Shown: one piece after another, positions 1 to 9,988 of the stretch
How the letters are laid out: every line of letters begins with the position of its first letter
How positions within the stretch are numbered: position 1 is the first letter of the stretch
Assembly: GCF_019192965.1 (NCBI RefSeq)
Contig: NZ_JAHTKU010000013.1
Location: 1-64,000, forward strand
Source: Nocardioides daeguensis
Lineage (GTDB): Bacteria; Actinomycetota; Actinomycetes; Propionibacteriales; Nocardioidaceae
Direction of reading: 5' to 3'
Length of the DNA stretch: 64,000 nt
Made by a program: the position numbers and the translations under genes
Notes under the pieces: generated by a model
The model's input: the letters and a program-made list of their open reading frames with translations, nothing else
Databases searched by the model: none
What the model was told of the DNA's origin: nothing

Positions 1-11
1 TGTGAAACAGG

Positions 12-47
12 GCGCCCGCCCCGGCCCCACGGGGCGGCGCGGGCCCG
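12..47 (-). terminator. GC-rich hairpin downstream of sdhB
   Basis: Imperfect inverted repeat built from GCGCCCGCCCCG and CGGGGCGGCGCGGGC around a short CCCA-containing loop, just after the sdhB stop. There is no T-tract. It probably ends the sdhCAB transcript, but the stem is interrupted, so confidence is low. Confidence 0.35.
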
Positions 48-65
48 GCCGCGGACGGGGAGCGG

Positions 66-805
66 TCAGTGACCGTTCTTCAGCGCGGTGCGCAGGTCCT
101 TGTTGAGCTGCGAGATCACGTCGAGCGGGATCTCCTTCGGGCAGGCCGCGGCGCACTCACCGATGTTGGTGCAGCCACCGAAGCCCTCGTGGTCGTGCTG
201 GCCGACCATGTCGACGACGCGCGACCAGCGCTCCGGCTGCCCCTGCGGCAGCTCGCCGAGGTGGGTGATCTTCGCACCCAGGAACAGCGAGGCGGAGCCG
301 TTGGGGCAGGCGGCGACGCAGCCGCCGCAGCCGATGCAGGTCGCGACGTTGAACGCCCGCATCGCCTTGTCGCGCGGCGCCGGCACCGAGTTGGCCTCGG
401 GGGCCGAGCCGGTGTTGGCCGAGATGTAGCCGCCGGCCTGGATGATCCGGTCGAACGCGGAGCGGTCGACGACCAGGTCCTTGAGCACCGGGAACGGCTC
501 GGCGCGCCACGGCTCGATGGTGATGGTGTCGCCGTCGTTGAACGAGCGCATGTGCAGCTGGCAGGTCGTGGTGACCTCCGGGCCGTGCGCCTGGCCGTTG
601 ATCATCAGCGAGCACATGCCGCAGATGCCCTCACGACAGTCGCTGTCGAACGCGACCGGCTCCTCGCCGCTGGTGACCAGCTGCTCGTTGAGCAGGTCGA
701 GCATCTCCAGGAAGGACATGTCGGAGGAGACGCCGTCGAGCTCGTAGGTGTGCATCGCACCCTTGGCTGCGGCGTTCTCCTGACGCCAGACCTTGAGCGT
801 GATTT

Positions 806-809
<4 letters not shown>
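66..809 (-). CDS. sdhB: Succinate dehydrogenase iron-sulfur subunit
   Basis: A 247-residue electron-transfer subunit of succinate:menaquinone oxidoreductase (complex II), peripheral on the cytoplasmic membrane face. An N-terminal [2Fe-2S] domain carries C58, C63, C66 and C83. The C-terminal domain has CxxCxxCxxxCP at C158-C168 for [4Fe-4S] and a second set C213, C219, C223 for [3Fe-4S]. It passes electrons from the SdhA flavin to the SdhC heme/quinone site. The GTG start overlaps the sdhA stop by 4 bp (GTGA), and the ferredoxin fold begins immediately after it. The frame stays open upstream, but that extension lies inside sdhA and has no family similarity. Third gene of sdhC-sdhA-sdhB, so probably co-transcribed and translationally coupled. 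Confidence 0.96.
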
Positions 810-2869
<2,060 letters not shown>

Positions 2870-2882
2870 GTTCGTTGGCCCC

Positions 2883-3599
2883 TTACTTCTCGATGATGCC
2901 GACGAGCACGGACAGCGGGACCAGCGAGAAGCCGCCGGCGACCACGATGGCGACGACCCAGCCGGCCGCGCGGGCACGGGCCCGCGACGTGGCCGAGTTG
3001 GTGAAGCCCAGCGTCTGCAGCGAGCTGAAGGTGCCGTGGTGGAGGTGGAGGCCGAGGGCCACCATCGCCAGCAGGTAGATGACCGTCATCCACCAGGTGT
3101 CGAAGGTGTCGACGACGAGGGCGTACGGGTTGGTGCCGCCGGTGTCGCCGTTGCTCGGGTTGATCTTGACGATGGTGAAGTTGAGCAGGTGCCACACGAT
3201 GAAGAACAGGATCGCGACGCCGCCCCAGCGCATGGTGCGCGAGGAGAGCGACGAGCCGGCGTTCCTCTTGACGACGTACTTCACCGGGCGGGCCTTGGCC
3301 GCGCGGCTGGCGAGGATCGCCGCGCACGCGATGTGCACGATGACGGCGACGATGAGGCCGACGCGCATGATCCAGAGGAAGCCCTCGTGGGGGAGCATCG
3401 GCTCCCCGAGCTCGCGCAGGTGGTGGGCGTACTCGTTGAACGAGTCCTCCCCTGCGAAGGCCTTGAGGTTGCCGTACATGTGCCCCAGCACGAAGCCGAT
3501 GAACAGCAGGCCGCTCACGGCCATGAGCAATTTCAGGGCGATGGTCGTGCGTGCTGCACGGCTGCCCTTCACCAGTTGAGGACGCGTCGTCGATGCCAC
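2883..3599 (-). CDS. sdhC: Succinate dehydrogenase cytochrome b subunit
   Basis: A 238-residue membrane anchor of complex II, di-heme b558 type with about five transmembrane helices (first near residues 20-40, with [13 protein letters not shown]). Candidate heme ligands are histidines in [22 protein letters not shown] and LGLHLHHG. No separate SdhD follows, as expected for the single-anchor Bacillus/Wolinella class. GTG at 3599 is chosen because a TAGCGT hexamer sits 8 nt upstream, consistent with a leaderless transcript. The frame stays open far upstream, but that stretch lies antisense to the oxidoreductase gene and is not protein-like. First gene of the sdhCAB operon. Confidence 0.93.
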   Translation of the reverse strand: MASTTRPQLVKGSRAARTTIALKLLMAVSGLLFIGFVLGHMYGNLKAFAGEDSFNEYAHHLRELGEPMLPHEGFLWIMRVGLIVAVIVHIACAAILASRAAKARPVKYVVKRNAGSSLSSRTMRWGGVAILFFIVWHLLNFTIVKINPSNGDTGGTNPYALVVDTFDTWWMTVIYLLAMVALGLHLHHGTFSSLQTLGFTNSATSRARARAAGWVVAIVVAGGFSLVPLSVLVGIIEK

Positions 3600-3607
3600 G
3601 GGGGGCC

Positions 3608-3613
3608 ACGCTA
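3608..3613 (-). promoter_or_regulatory. -10 element for sdhC (leaderless type)
   Basis: TAGCGT on the minus strand, 8 nt before the sdhC GTG. The spacing would put the transcript start at or next to the start codon. Confidence 0.5.
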
Positions 3614-3660
3614 CTCCCGCTACTGACCGGTAGGTGACGCGGATCATGTGAGATAGGCAC

Positions 3661-3676
3661 GTAAGGCAAGCCTTAC
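3661..3676. promoter_or_regulatory. Palindromic operator candidate in the sdhC/oxidoreductase divergent region
   Basis: GTAAGGC-AA-GCCTTAC, a perfect 7-bp inverted repeat in an otherwise GC-rich intergenic region, 62 bp upstream of sdhC. Its core partly resembles the DtxR/IdeR iron box (TTAGGTTAGSCTAACCTAA), matching by eye at about 11 of 18 positions. An iron-responsive operator would suit the iron-rich SDH complex. The regulator assignment is inference. Confidence 0.4.
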
Positions 3677-3734
3677 TCGCCCGGCGAGCGTTCCGGCGAG
3701 CACGCCGATCGCGATCAACGTTGCTTATCAAGCC

Positions 3735-6077
3735 ATGGGACCAGTGATGTTTGACGAGGCGGATCGTGCGAGAGACCCTGCGGGGGTGAGCAAGACGCGG
3801 CCGGACGTGGATCCCCCAGACGACCTCACGGTCACCCCGCCGAAGACCTACGCCGCCGGCGTCCCCGGCGTCGCCCACGCGATGGAGTACTCCCTGGCCC
3901 AGGCCGGCCCGAGGCGGACGCTGCTCACCCTGCTCAGCCTCAACCAATCCGAGGGCATCGACTGCCCGGGCTGCGCGTGGCCGGACCCGAAGCACCGCCA
4001 CAAGAACGAGTACTGCGAGAACGGCGCCAAGCACGTCACCGACGAGGCCACGACCCGCCGGGTGACCCGGGAGCTCTTCGCGGCGCACTCCGTGGCGGAG
4101 CTCGACACCAAGTCCGACATGTGGCTCAACCAGCAGGGCCGGTTGACCGAGCCGATGGTGAAGCGGCCCGGCGGGACCCACTACGAACCGATCGGCTGGG
4201 ACGAGGCCCTCGGCCTCGTCGCCGACGAGCTCAACGCGCTCGGCTCGCCCGACGAGGCGATGTTCTACACCTCGGGCCGGCTCAGCAACGAGGCCGCCTT
4301 CCTGTTGCAGCTCTTCGCCCGCTCCTACGGCACCAACAACCTGCCGGACTGCTCGAACATGTGCCACGAGTCGAGCGGCTCCGGGTTGGGGGAGACCCTC
4401 GGCGTCGGCAAGGGCAGCGTCTCGCTCGACGACATCCACGAGGCCGACCTGGTCTTCGTCGTCGGCCAGAACCCGGGCACGAACCACCCCCGGATGCTGA
4501 CCGCGCTCGAGGAGACCAAGCGCAACGGCGGTCGGGTGATCGCGGTCAACCCGCTGCCCGAGGCCGGCCTGATCCGGTTCAAGAACCCGCAGAAGGCGCG
4601 CGGCGTCGTCGGCCGCGGTACGCCGATCGCCGACGTCTTCCTCAAGATCCGCCCCGGCGGCGACCTCGCCCTGTTCCAGATGCTCAACCGGCTGCTGCTC
4701 GAGGCCGAGGACGCGGCTCCCGGCACCGTGCTCGACCACGCCTACATCGGAGCCCACACGATCGGCTTCGAGGAGTTCGCCGCCCACACCCGCACCGTCA
4801 CCTGGGAGCACGTCCTCGAGGCGACCGGGCTGACCCGCGCGGAGATCGAGGGGGTGCACCGCGAGGTGCTCGCCGCCCAGAAGGTCATCGTGTGCTGGGC
4901 GATGGGCCTGACCCAGCACCGGCACGGCGTCCCCACGATCCGCGAGCTGGTCAGCTTCCTGCTGCTGCGCGGCAACCTCGGCCGTCCCGGCGCGGGCGTG
5001 TGCCCGGTGCGCGGGCACAGCAACGTCCAGGGCGACCGGACGATGGGCATCTGGGAGCGGGCTCCCGACAGCTTCCTCGACGCGCTGGGCCGCGAGTTCT
5101 CCTTCGAGCCGCCGCGTCACCACGGCTACGACTCCGTCGCGGGCGTCCGCGCGATGCGCGACGGGAAGGCGCGTGTCTTCGTCGGCGTGGCCGGGAACTT
5201 CGTGCGGGCCATGTCTGACAGTGACGTGACCGAGGCCGCCCTGCGGGCGTGCTCCCTCACCGTGCAGATCTCGACCAAGCTCAACCGGTCGCACACCGTG
5301 TGCGGCGAGACCGCGCTGATCCTCCCGACACTGGGCCGCAGCGATCGCGACGTCCAGGCGAGCGGCGAGCAGTTCGTGACCGTCGAGGACTCGATGAGCG
5401 AGGTCCACCAGTCCCGCGGCCGGCTCGACCCCGCCTCGCCCGACCTGCTCAGCGAGGTCGCGATCATCAGCCGGCTGGCCCGGCGCACCCTCGGCGAGGG
5501 CGGCGCCATCCCCTGGGAGGAATTCGAGGCCGACTACGCGTCGATCCGCGACCGGATCGCCCGCGTGGTGCCGGGCTTCGACGACTTCAACGCGCGCGTC
5601 GCCGTACCGGGCGGTTTCCGGCTGCCGAACCCGGTCAACGAGAACCGCTTCCCGACACCGAGCGGCAAGGCCGTCTTCACCTGCAACGACCTCGACATGA
5701 TCGCGCCGCCGCCCGGGCACCTGGTGCTGCAGAGCCTGCGCTCCCACGACCAGTGGAACACCATCCCCTACGCGATGAACGACCGCTACCGCGGCATCCA
5801 CGACGCCCGCCGCATCGTCATGGTCAACCCCGACGACCTCGCCGAGCTCGGCCTCGCCGACCGCGACCTGGTCGACATCGTCAGCATCTGGACCGACGGC
5901 AGCGAGCGTCGGGCCGAGGGCTTCCGGGTCGTCGCCTACCCGGCGGCGCGCGGCTCGGCAGCGTCCTACTACCCGGAGACCAACGTGCTCGTCCCGCTGG
6001 ACAGCGTGGCGGAGGTCAGCAACACGCCCACGTCCAAGGGCGTGATCGTGCGGCTGGAGCCGGCCCTCAGCCGCTGA
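3735..6077 (+). CDS. FdhF/YdeP-family molybdopterin oxidoreductase
   Basis: A 780-residue protein of the bis-MGD molybdoenzyme superfamily, in the FdhF-like/YdeP branch. The N-terminal part has IDCPGCAWPDPKH, seen in YdeP-like proteins. The cofactor-binding core has the CSNMCHESSG region, in which the Cys-His pair sits where formate dehydrogenase H carries its Mo-ligating Sec/Cys-His. NPGTNHPRM and CPVRGHSNVQGDRT follow. There is a C-terminal molydopterin-dinucleotide-binding domain (about residues 640-780, MNDRYRGI, NPDDLAELGL). The physiological substrate of this branch is unsettled; formate is possible but not shown. Start is uncertain: ATG 3735 lies just after an AT-rich TTGCTTATCAAG stretch, whereas GTG 3786 (VSKTRPD) removes 17 poorly conserved residues. 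The 3' end overlaps the convergent LysR gene by 11 bp. Confidence 0.88.
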   Translation: MGPVMFDEADRARDPAGVSKTRPDVDPPDDLTVTPPKTYAAGVPGVAHAMEYSLAQAGPRRTLLTLLSLNQSEGIDCPGCAWPDPKHRHKNEYCENGAKHVTDEATTRRVTRELFAAHSVAELDTKSDMWLNQQGRLTEPMVKRPGGTHYEPIGWDEALGLVADELNALGSPDEAMFYTSGRLSNEAAFLLQLFARSYGTNNLPDCSNMCHESSGSGLGETLGVGKGSVSLDDIHEADLVFVVGQNPGTNHPRMLTALEETKRNGGRVIAVNPLPEAGLIRFKNPQKARGVVGRGTPIADVFLKIRPGGDLALFQMLNRLLLEAEDAAPGTVLDHAYIGAHTIGFEEFAAHTRTVTWEHVLEATGLTRAEIEGVHREVLAAQKVIVCWAMGLTQHRHGVPTIRELVSFLLLRGNLGRPGAGVCPVRGHSNVQGDRTMGIWERAPDSFLDALGREFSFEPPRHHGYDSVAGVRAMRDGKARVFVGVAGNFVRAMSDSDVTEAALRACSLTVQISTKLNRSHTVCGETALILPTLGRSDRDVQASGEQFVTVEDSMSEVHQSRGRLDPASPDLLSEVAIISRLARRTLGEGGAIPWEEFEADYASIRDRIARVVPGFDDFNARVAVPGGFRLPNPVNENRFPTPSGKAVFTCNDLDMIAPPPGHLVLQSLRSHDQWNTIPYAMNDRYRGIHDARRIVMVNPDDLAELGLADRDLVDIVSIWTDGSERRAEGFRVVAYPAARGSAASYYPETNVLVPLDSVAEVSNTPTSKGVIVRLEPALSR

Positions 6078-6957
6078 GGTCGATCCCGCGCGCGGCCTCG
6101 ACCAGCGCCCGGGCCAGCAGCGACTCCGGTCCGTGGCCGGGCAGGACGAGGCCGACCTGGTGGGTACGCCGCGGCTTCGGCAGCGGGATAACCCGCAGCC
6201 CCTCGGGCACCCCGAAGGTCGGCAGCCAGGCGTGCGGCACCACGCTGGACAGGCCCATCGACGCGACGTGCGCGTAGAGCGCCGACACGGTGTCGGTCTC
6301 CACCACGACGGTGCTGTCGATGCCGGTGTCGGCGAGGTGGCCGTCGATGATCCGCCGGTTCTGCATGTCGGCGGTCAGCAGGCACAGCGGTGCGCGGGCG
6401 GCCTCCTCCCAGGTCACCGACTCGGCCGCTCCGTGCTCGCCGTCGGCCGGGGTCAGGAAGTGGTAGCGCTCCCGGTAGAGCGGCACGACGCGCACCTTGC
6501 CGAGCGGCTCGCCGTCGACGTACGTCATGCCGACGTCGATGTCGAAGTCGTTGAGCCGGCGCACGATCTCGCGCGACGACATCGACAGCAGCGAGAACGT
6601 GGTCAGCGGGTGCTGCTCGCGCATCGGCGTGGTCAGCTGCGAGGCCACGGTGAGGGCGGTCGGGATCGCGCCGATCCGCAGGGTGCCGGTGAGGCCGCCC
6701 CGCATGGCCGCGATCGTCTGGTCCAAGGAGTCGCGCTCGGCCAGCATCCGCTGCGCCCAGTGCAGGACCTGCATGCCCTCGGGAGTGAAGCCCTCGAACC
6801 GCTGGCCCCGCTTGACGACCTGCACGCCGAGCTCCTGCTCGAGCTTGCGGATGCCCGCCGACAGCGCGGGCTGGGTCACGTGGCAGGCCTCGGCGGCCCG
6901 GCCGAAGTGGCCCTCGCGCGCCAGCGCGGCGAGGTACTCCAGGCGGCGCAGCAGCAT
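6067..6957 (-). CDS. LysR-family transcriptional regulator
   Basis: A 296-residue LysR-type regulator. The N-terminal winged helix-turn-helix spans about residues 1-60 ([19 protein letters not shown]), followed by a linker helix and a periplasmic-binding-like effector domain (residues 90-290). The effector is not identifiable from sequence. The gene is convergent with, and overlaps, the FdhF/YdeP-like gene, and diverges from the DUF1345-like gene, which is therefore a possible target. ATG 6957 is chosen because minus-strand TAGGGT lies 7 nt upstream and the HTH begins at once; a longer frame adds an arginine-rich stretch across the promoter. Confidence 0.9.
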   Translation of the reverse strand: MLLRRLEYLAALAREGHFGRAAEACHVTQPALSAGIRKLEQELGVQVVKRGQRFEGFTPEGMQVLHWAQRMLAERDSLDQTIAAMRGGLTGTLRIGAIPTALTVASQLTTPMREQHPLTTFSLLSMSSREIVRRLNDFDIDVGMTYVDGEPLGKVRVVPLYRERYHFLTPADGEHGAAESVTWEEAARAPLCLLTADMQNRRIIDGHLADTGIDSTVVVETDTVSALYAHVASMGLSSVVPHAWLPTFGVPEGLRVIPLPKPRRTHQVGLVLPGHGPESLLARALVEAARGIDLSG

Positions 6958-6964
6958 GGCCGTC

Positions 6965-6970
6965 ACCCTA
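6965..6970 (-). promoter_or_regulatory. -10 element for the LysR gene
   Basis: TAGGGT on the minus strand, 7 nt before ATG 6957; leaderless spacing. Confidence 0.5.
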
Positions 6971-6994
6971 CGGCGCAGCCCGCTTCGCACGCCC

Positions 6995-7000
6995 TAGTCT
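6995..7000 (+). promoter_or_regulatory. -10 element for the DUF1345-like gene
   Basis: TAGTCT, 7 nt before GTG 7008. With the LysR hexamer at 6965-6970 it forms a compact divergent promoter pair only 24 bp apart. Confidence 0.5.
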
Positions 7001-7007
7001 CGGTGGC

Positions 7008-7640
7008 GTGAAGCGCCCGCCCCTGATCGCCACCGCATGGCCGCGGCTGCTGTCGGCCGTGGGAGCCGGTGGCGGGGCGGCGCTGCTCGGCTCGCTCGTC
7101 GACATGCAGCTGGGCGTGCTCCTGGCCATCGCCGTCGCGGGACTCGTCTACGTGGTCTTCGGCTGGGTCGTGCTGTGGCCCATGGATGCCGCGGCCACCC
7201 GGGTCAACGCCACCCACGAGGACCTCAGCCCCGGCGTCGACGAGGTCGTCATCGGTGCGGCGGCCCTCGGTGGCCTCGGCGGCGTGGTCGCCCTGCTGCT
7301 GGCCGGCAGCTCGGTCACCGGCCGTGCGGACGCGGCCGTCGCACTGGGCGGGGTGTTCGCCGCCTGGGCCTCCCTGCACCTGATGTACTCCACCCGCTAC
7401 GCGCACCTCTACTACACCGACGTCCCGGGCGGGATCGACTTCAACACCATCGAGCCGCCGGCGTTCCGGGACTTCCTCTACTTCAGCTACAACCTCGGGA
7501 TGACCTACCAGGTCTCCGACACCGCCGTGCAGAACGGAGCGATCCGCGCGGTGGTGCTGCGGCACTGTCTGCTCTCGTACGTCTTCGGCGCGGCGATCAT
7601 CGCCACGACCATCAACCTGGTCGTGGGCATCGTCAGCTGA
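7008..7640 (+). CDS. DUF1345-like integral membrane protein
   Basis: A 210-residue protein with about five hydrophobic helices (near residues 12-30, 35-55, 80-100, 105-125 and 185-208). The loop with [16 protein letters not shown] and the [16 protein letters not shown] segment match the DUF1345 family as I know it. No enzymatic residues are recognisable and the function is unknown. It is transcribed away from the LysR gene, which may control it. GTG is supported by the leaderless -10 hexamer. It ends 20 bp before the convergent glycosyltransferase stop. Confidence 0.75.
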   Translation: MKRPPLIATAWPRLLSAVGAGGGAALLGSLVDMQLGVLLAIAVAGLVYVVFGWVVLWPMDAAATRVNATHEDLSPGVDEVVIGAAALGGLGGVVALLLAGSSVTGRADAAVALGGVFAAWASLHLMYSTRYAHLYYTDVPGGIDFNTIEPPAFRDFLYFSYNLGMTYQVSDTAVQNGAIRAVVLRHCLLSYVFGAAIIATTINLVVGIVS

Positions 7641-7660
7641 CGGGTCCGGCGCGCCCGGGC

Positions 7661-8710
7661 TCAGGCGACGACCGGCGCCGGAGCGGGGTACGCCGCTGCG
7701 ACCAGCTCGTCGACCGCGTCGGCCCAGGTACGGCGCAACGCCCGCTCCCGGCCGGCCGCACCCAGCAGGTGGCGGTGCGGGTCGGCCGCCACCGCGGCCA
7801 CGGCCCGGACCAGGTCGCGGGAGTCGCCGGCGTCGTACAGGACGCCGGTCTCGAGGTGGTCGACCACCCCGACGGCACCGCCGGCCCGCGGGGCGACGAC
7901 GGGAACACCGGACGCGCCCGCCTCGCGCAGCGCGTGACAGTCGGTCTCGTGCTCGCCGGGGTGGACCAGCATGTCGAGAGTCGGCAGCGCGACGGTCAGG
8001 TCACCCACCGACAGCGGGCCGGTGAACCGGGCGTGGGGCAGGCGCCGGGCCAGCCACTCGCGGTCCGGGCCGGCGCCGACCACGACGAGCCGGATGCCGG
8101 GGACGTCGGCCAGCGCCGCCAAGCGCCGTACGCCGGCCGCCTTGTGCAGCCCGCCGACGTAGCCGACGACGACCTGGCCGGTGCCGGACCTCGACCGCGA
8201 CCAGGACTGGTGCAGCCACGGGTCGCGCAGGGTCGGGGTGAACGCGAGCGGGTCGACGCCCGGCTCCCAGAGCGTGGCCTCGACGCCGAGCTCGGCGGCC
8301 CGGCCCACCATCCACGACGAGGTCACCAGGACCCGGTCGGCGCGGTCGGCGACCTTGGCCCGCCAGTAGTCGGCGGCCAGGTCGAGGACGGGCGACTGCT
8401 CGACGGCCAGGGTCGGGACGCCCGCGCGGCCGGCGTGCTTGAGCGCCTTGCGGCCCACGGCACGGGGGGAGTGGACCTGCACCAGGTCGGGCGCGAACTC
8501 CTCGATCGCGTCGCGCACCTGGGCGCCGGTCGGCTCGAGCGGGCGGACGCGGACCACGTCGCAGCCGCGGTAGCTCGCCAGGCCCGGGCCCGGCGCGATG
8601 ATCCGCACCGTGTGGCCCCGGTCGACCAACCGGTCGACCGTCGCCTTCAGGGTCGTGGTGGTGCAGTCGAGTGCCGGGTAGAACGACTCGGTGGCCAGGA
8701 CGATCCTCAT
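7661..8710 (-). CDS. Family 4 glycosyltransferase (MgtA/PimB-like)
   Basis: A 349-residue GT-B fold retaining glycosyltransferase. The N-terminal acceptor domain opens with MRIVLATESFYPALDCTTTT, close to the actinobacterial GDP-mannose-dependent alpha-mannosyltransferase group. A linker carries QSPVLD. The C-terminal donor domain has GYVGGLHKAAGV near residue 200 and the EX7E-type segment ETDCHALREAGASGVPVVAP, which grips the nucleotide sugar. It probably adds mannose or another hexose to a lipid or polysaccharide on the cytoplasmic side; donor and acceptor are inferred only. ATG 8710 gives the canonical N-terminus; the longer frame runs over the VOC gene promoter. No other glycan genes are adjacent. 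Confidence 0.85.
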   Translation of the reverse strand: MRIVLATESFYPALDCTTTTLKATVDRLVDRGHTVRIIAPGPGLASYRGCDVVRVRPLEPTGAQVRDAIEEFAPDLVQVHSPRAVGRKALKHAGRAGVPTLAVEQSPVLDLAADYWRAKVADRADRVLVTSSWMVGRAAELGVEATLWEPGVDPLAFTPTLRDPWLHQSWSRSRSGTGQVVVGYVGGLHKAAGVRRLAALADVPGIRLVVVGAGPDREWLARRLPHARFTGPLSVGDLTVALPTLDMLVHPGEHETDCHALREAGASGVPVVAPRAGGAVGVVDHLETGVLYDAGDSRDLVRAVAAVAADPHRHLLGAAGRERALRRTWADAVDELVAAAYPAPAPVVA

Positions 8711-8791
8711 GGCGCCAACGCTGCGCGGTCGACATGGCGGGACGCCACCGGCCGGGTTGCGTCGGGGTGAACGGTTGTCGGTGCTCATGCC

Positions 8792-8797
8792 TAGCGT
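8792..8797 (+). promoter_or_regulatory. -10 element for the VOC gene
   Basis: TAGCGT, 7 nt before ATG 8805; leaderless spacing. It decides against the longer upstream open frame. Confidence 0.5.
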
Positions 8798-8804
8798 GGT
8801 GGCC

Positions 8805-9182
8805 ATGGACATGAAGCTCGAGCTGGTGACCGTTCCCGTGACCGACGTCGACCGGGCCAAGGAGTTCTACGTCCGGGCCGGCTTCCACGCCGACCACGAC
8901 CACACGGTCAGCGAGGAGGTCCGGTTCGTGCAGCTCACGCCACCCGGTTCAGCCTGCTCGATCGCGATCGGCAAGGGCTTGACGGGCATGGCGCCGGGGT
9001 CGCTGGACAACCTGCAGATGGTGGTCGCCGATGCCGACGCGACCCGCGCGGACCTCACCGGGCGCGGCATCGAGGTGACGCCGGTGCAGGACCTGCCGTG
9101 GGGACGCTTCGTCTCCTTCGCCGACCCGGACGGCAACCGGTGGTCGCTCCAGCAGCTGCCCGACTGGTCCGCGAACGCCTGA
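8805..9182 (+). CDS. VOC (glyoxalase/bleomycin-resistance) family protein
   Basis: A 125-residue single-module vicinal-oxygen-chelate protein. It contains paired beta-alpha-beta-beta-beta units, VPVTDVDRAKEFYVRAGF at the N-terminus and FVSFADPDGNRWSLQQ at the C-terminus, where the family's metal-ligand glutamate is replaced by Q or W-adjacent residues. The substrate is unknown. It is not a convincing methylmalonyl-CoA epimerase despite mutAB nearby: it lacks that family's N-terminal HxG pattern and length. ATG 8805 is supported by the -10 hexamer; a second ATG lies two codons later. Confidence 0.85.
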   Translation: MDMKLELVTVPVTDVDRAKEFYVRAGFHADHDHTVSEEVRFVQLTPPGSACSIAIGKGLTGMAPGSLDNLQMVVADADATRADLTGRGIEVTPVQDLPWGRFVSFADPDGNRWSLQQLPDWSANA

Positions 9183-9230
9183 GGCCGCCGGTTCGCGCGC
9201 GGCCGGCTTTCGTCCCGTTCCGGGTAGCGC

Positions 9231-9247
9231 GGTTGATCCCATCAACC
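9231..9247. terminator. Hairpin between convergent VOC and membrane-protein genes
   Basis: GGTTGAT-CCC-ATCAACC, a perfect 7-bp stem with a 3-nt loop, followed by a further GGTTGA half-unit. It lies in the 159-bp gap between converging genes and has lower GC than its surroundings. No T-run, so it may be a terminator or a protein-binding site. Confidence 0.4.
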
Positions 9248-9341
9248 AGGTTGACGCGATCCACCGCGATCACCAGATCATGCGGCTCTTGCGACATCGC
9301 AACCCGCTGACACCCACCAGCCGGACCGGTGGATCAGCCTC

Positions 9342-9752
9342 TCACTCGCCGCCCACGGTCCGTGCCGGCAGCTGGCCCGCCTCGATGGCACGGGCGAGCG
9401 TGCGGATCTGCTCGCCGCTCTCGCGCCAGCCACCGGACGGGGCGTCCCACCAGATGGTGAAGCCCCGGCGCGCCTCGATCGTCCAGTGCGCGCCGAACGT
9501 GACCCGGGCGAGCGCGGCGAACGGGATGAGCAGCAGGAGCAGCAGGAACTCGAAGGCCACGAACAGCGCCAGGAGGATGAACGGCAGCGCGATGATCAGC
9601 AGGATGATCGCGATGATCGCGCTCACCGGGTCGTCGCCGAGGCCGTTGAGCCCGTCGAAGTGACCGGAGTCCGGCGCCCGCAGCCGTCGCCGCCACGGCA
9701 CCCAGCGCCGCGTCACTCGCCAGGTCTGGCCCTCGGGGTCACGCACCTTCAC
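9342..9752 (-). CDS. Small membrane protein with basic N-terminal motif
   Basis: A 136-residue hypothetical protein. The N-terminus is basic (VKVRDPEGQTWRVTRRWVPW), followed by a long hydrophobic segment around residues 45-80 (IIAIILLIIALPFILLAL) that forms one or two membrane helices. A C-terminal soluble part ends with GWRESGEQIRTLARAIEAG. I do not recognise a named family. GTG 9752 is preferred because its N-terminus repeats that of the upstream small ORF and the two overlap by 14 bp, which suggests translational coupling; the ATG at 9809 would overlap much further. Confidence 0.65.
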   Translation of the reverse strand: MKVRDPEGQTWRVTRRWVPWRRRLRAPDSGHFDGLNGLGDDPVSAIIAIILLIIALPFILLALFVAFEFLLLLLLIPFAALARVTFGAHWTIEARRGFTIWWDAPSGGWRESGEQIRTLARAIEAGQLPARTVGGE

Positions 9753-9882
9753 GCGGTGGATCGTAGGGGGTGGGCGGTGGCGCCGCGGGCTCTTCGGGAC
9801 CGAGCCCACGGCGGCGCGGCCGCCAGGGCAGCCAGCGGCGGGTGACCCGCCAGGTCCGGCCCTCGGGATCGCGCACCTTCAT
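9684..9882 (-). repeat. Tandem duplication of the KVRDPEG-TWRVTRRW coding segment
   Basis: About 65 bp coding for (M/V)KVRDPEGxTWRVTRRWxPWR occurs twice, at about 9818-9882 and 9684-9752, roughly 130 bp apart and in different reading frames. The copies differ at few positions in the first 20 codons. The upstream copy has become its own 47-codon ORF. Confidence 0.75.
9739..9882 (-). CDS. 47-residue small ORF, truncated paralogue of the next gene
   Basis: Begins MKVRDPEGRTWRVTRRWLPW, nearly identical to the start of the downstream membrane protein, then diverges into a Pro/Glu-rich tail and stops at 9739. It has no membrane segment. The leaderless-type promoter (TAGGTT, 6 nt before the ATG) belongs to this ORF, so it is the first cistron of the pair. 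It could be a functional soluble domain, a leader that sets downstream translation, or debris from a duplication. Too short for most ORF callers. Confidence 0.55.
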   Translation of the reverse strand: MKVRDPEGRTWRVTRRWLPWRPRRRGLGPEEPAAPPPTPYDPPREGA

Positions 9883-9888
9883 GGACAG

Positions 9889-9894
9889 AACCTA
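9889..9894 (-). promoter_or_regulatory. -10 element for the 47-residue ORF and membrane protein
   Basis: TAGGTT on the minus strand, 6 nt before ATG 9882. Confidence 0.5.
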
Positions 9895-9911
9895 GCGGCC
9901 GTTTGGCAGCC

Positions 9912-9937
9912 CTCCGGCTACCACCGGGTAGCCGGAG
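9912..9937. promoter_or_regulatory. Perfect 11-bp hairpin between divergent promoters
   Basis: CTCCGGCTACC-ACCG-GGTAGCCGGAG, a perfect inverted repeat between the small-ORF promoter and mutA. Being in a divergent region it cannot be a terminator for either gene as drawn; a regulator site or cruciform is more likely. Confidence 0.4.
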
Positions 9938-9952
9938 ATATCTCACACCTCG

Positions 9953-9971
9953 GTGACAGAGGCGCTGTCAC
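9953..9971. promoter_or_regulatory. Operator candidate overlapping the mutA promoter
   Basis: GTGACAG-AGGCG-CTGTCAC, perfect 7-bp arms and a 5-nt spacer, ending 3 bp before the TAGGCT -10 hexamer of mutA. Position over the -10/-35 spacer is typical of a repressor site. The cognate regulator is not in the window. Confidence 0.5.
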
Positions 9972-9974
9972 GGA

Positions 9975-9980
9975 TAGGCT
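9975..9980 (+). promoter_or_regulatory. -10 element for mutA
   Basis: TAGGCT, 8 nt before GTG 9989. Decides the mutA start over the longer frame that begins upstream of the promoter. Confidence 0.5.
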
Positions 9981-9988
9981 TGCCCCTT

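Noticed and set aside
2883-5801. 972-codon minus-strand open frame covering the oxidoreductase gene and sdhC
   Set aside because: Only the last 238 codons are protein-like (SdhC). The rest is antisense to the oxidoreductase gene and is low-complexity Arg/Ala/Gly/Val typical of shadow frames in GC-rich DNA.
8805-9182. VOC protein as methylmalonyl-CoA epimerase serving mutAB
   Set aside because: The fold family is shared, but the length and N-terminal pattern fit generic glyoxalase/bleomycin-resistance proteins better, and it is not in the mut operon.
9055-9297. 80-codon minus-strand ORF starting MSQEPHDLVIAVDR
   Set aside because: Its first 40 residues look plausible, but the remainder runs antisense through the VOC gene and becomes Arg/Gly-rich; no promoter or ribosome site supports it.
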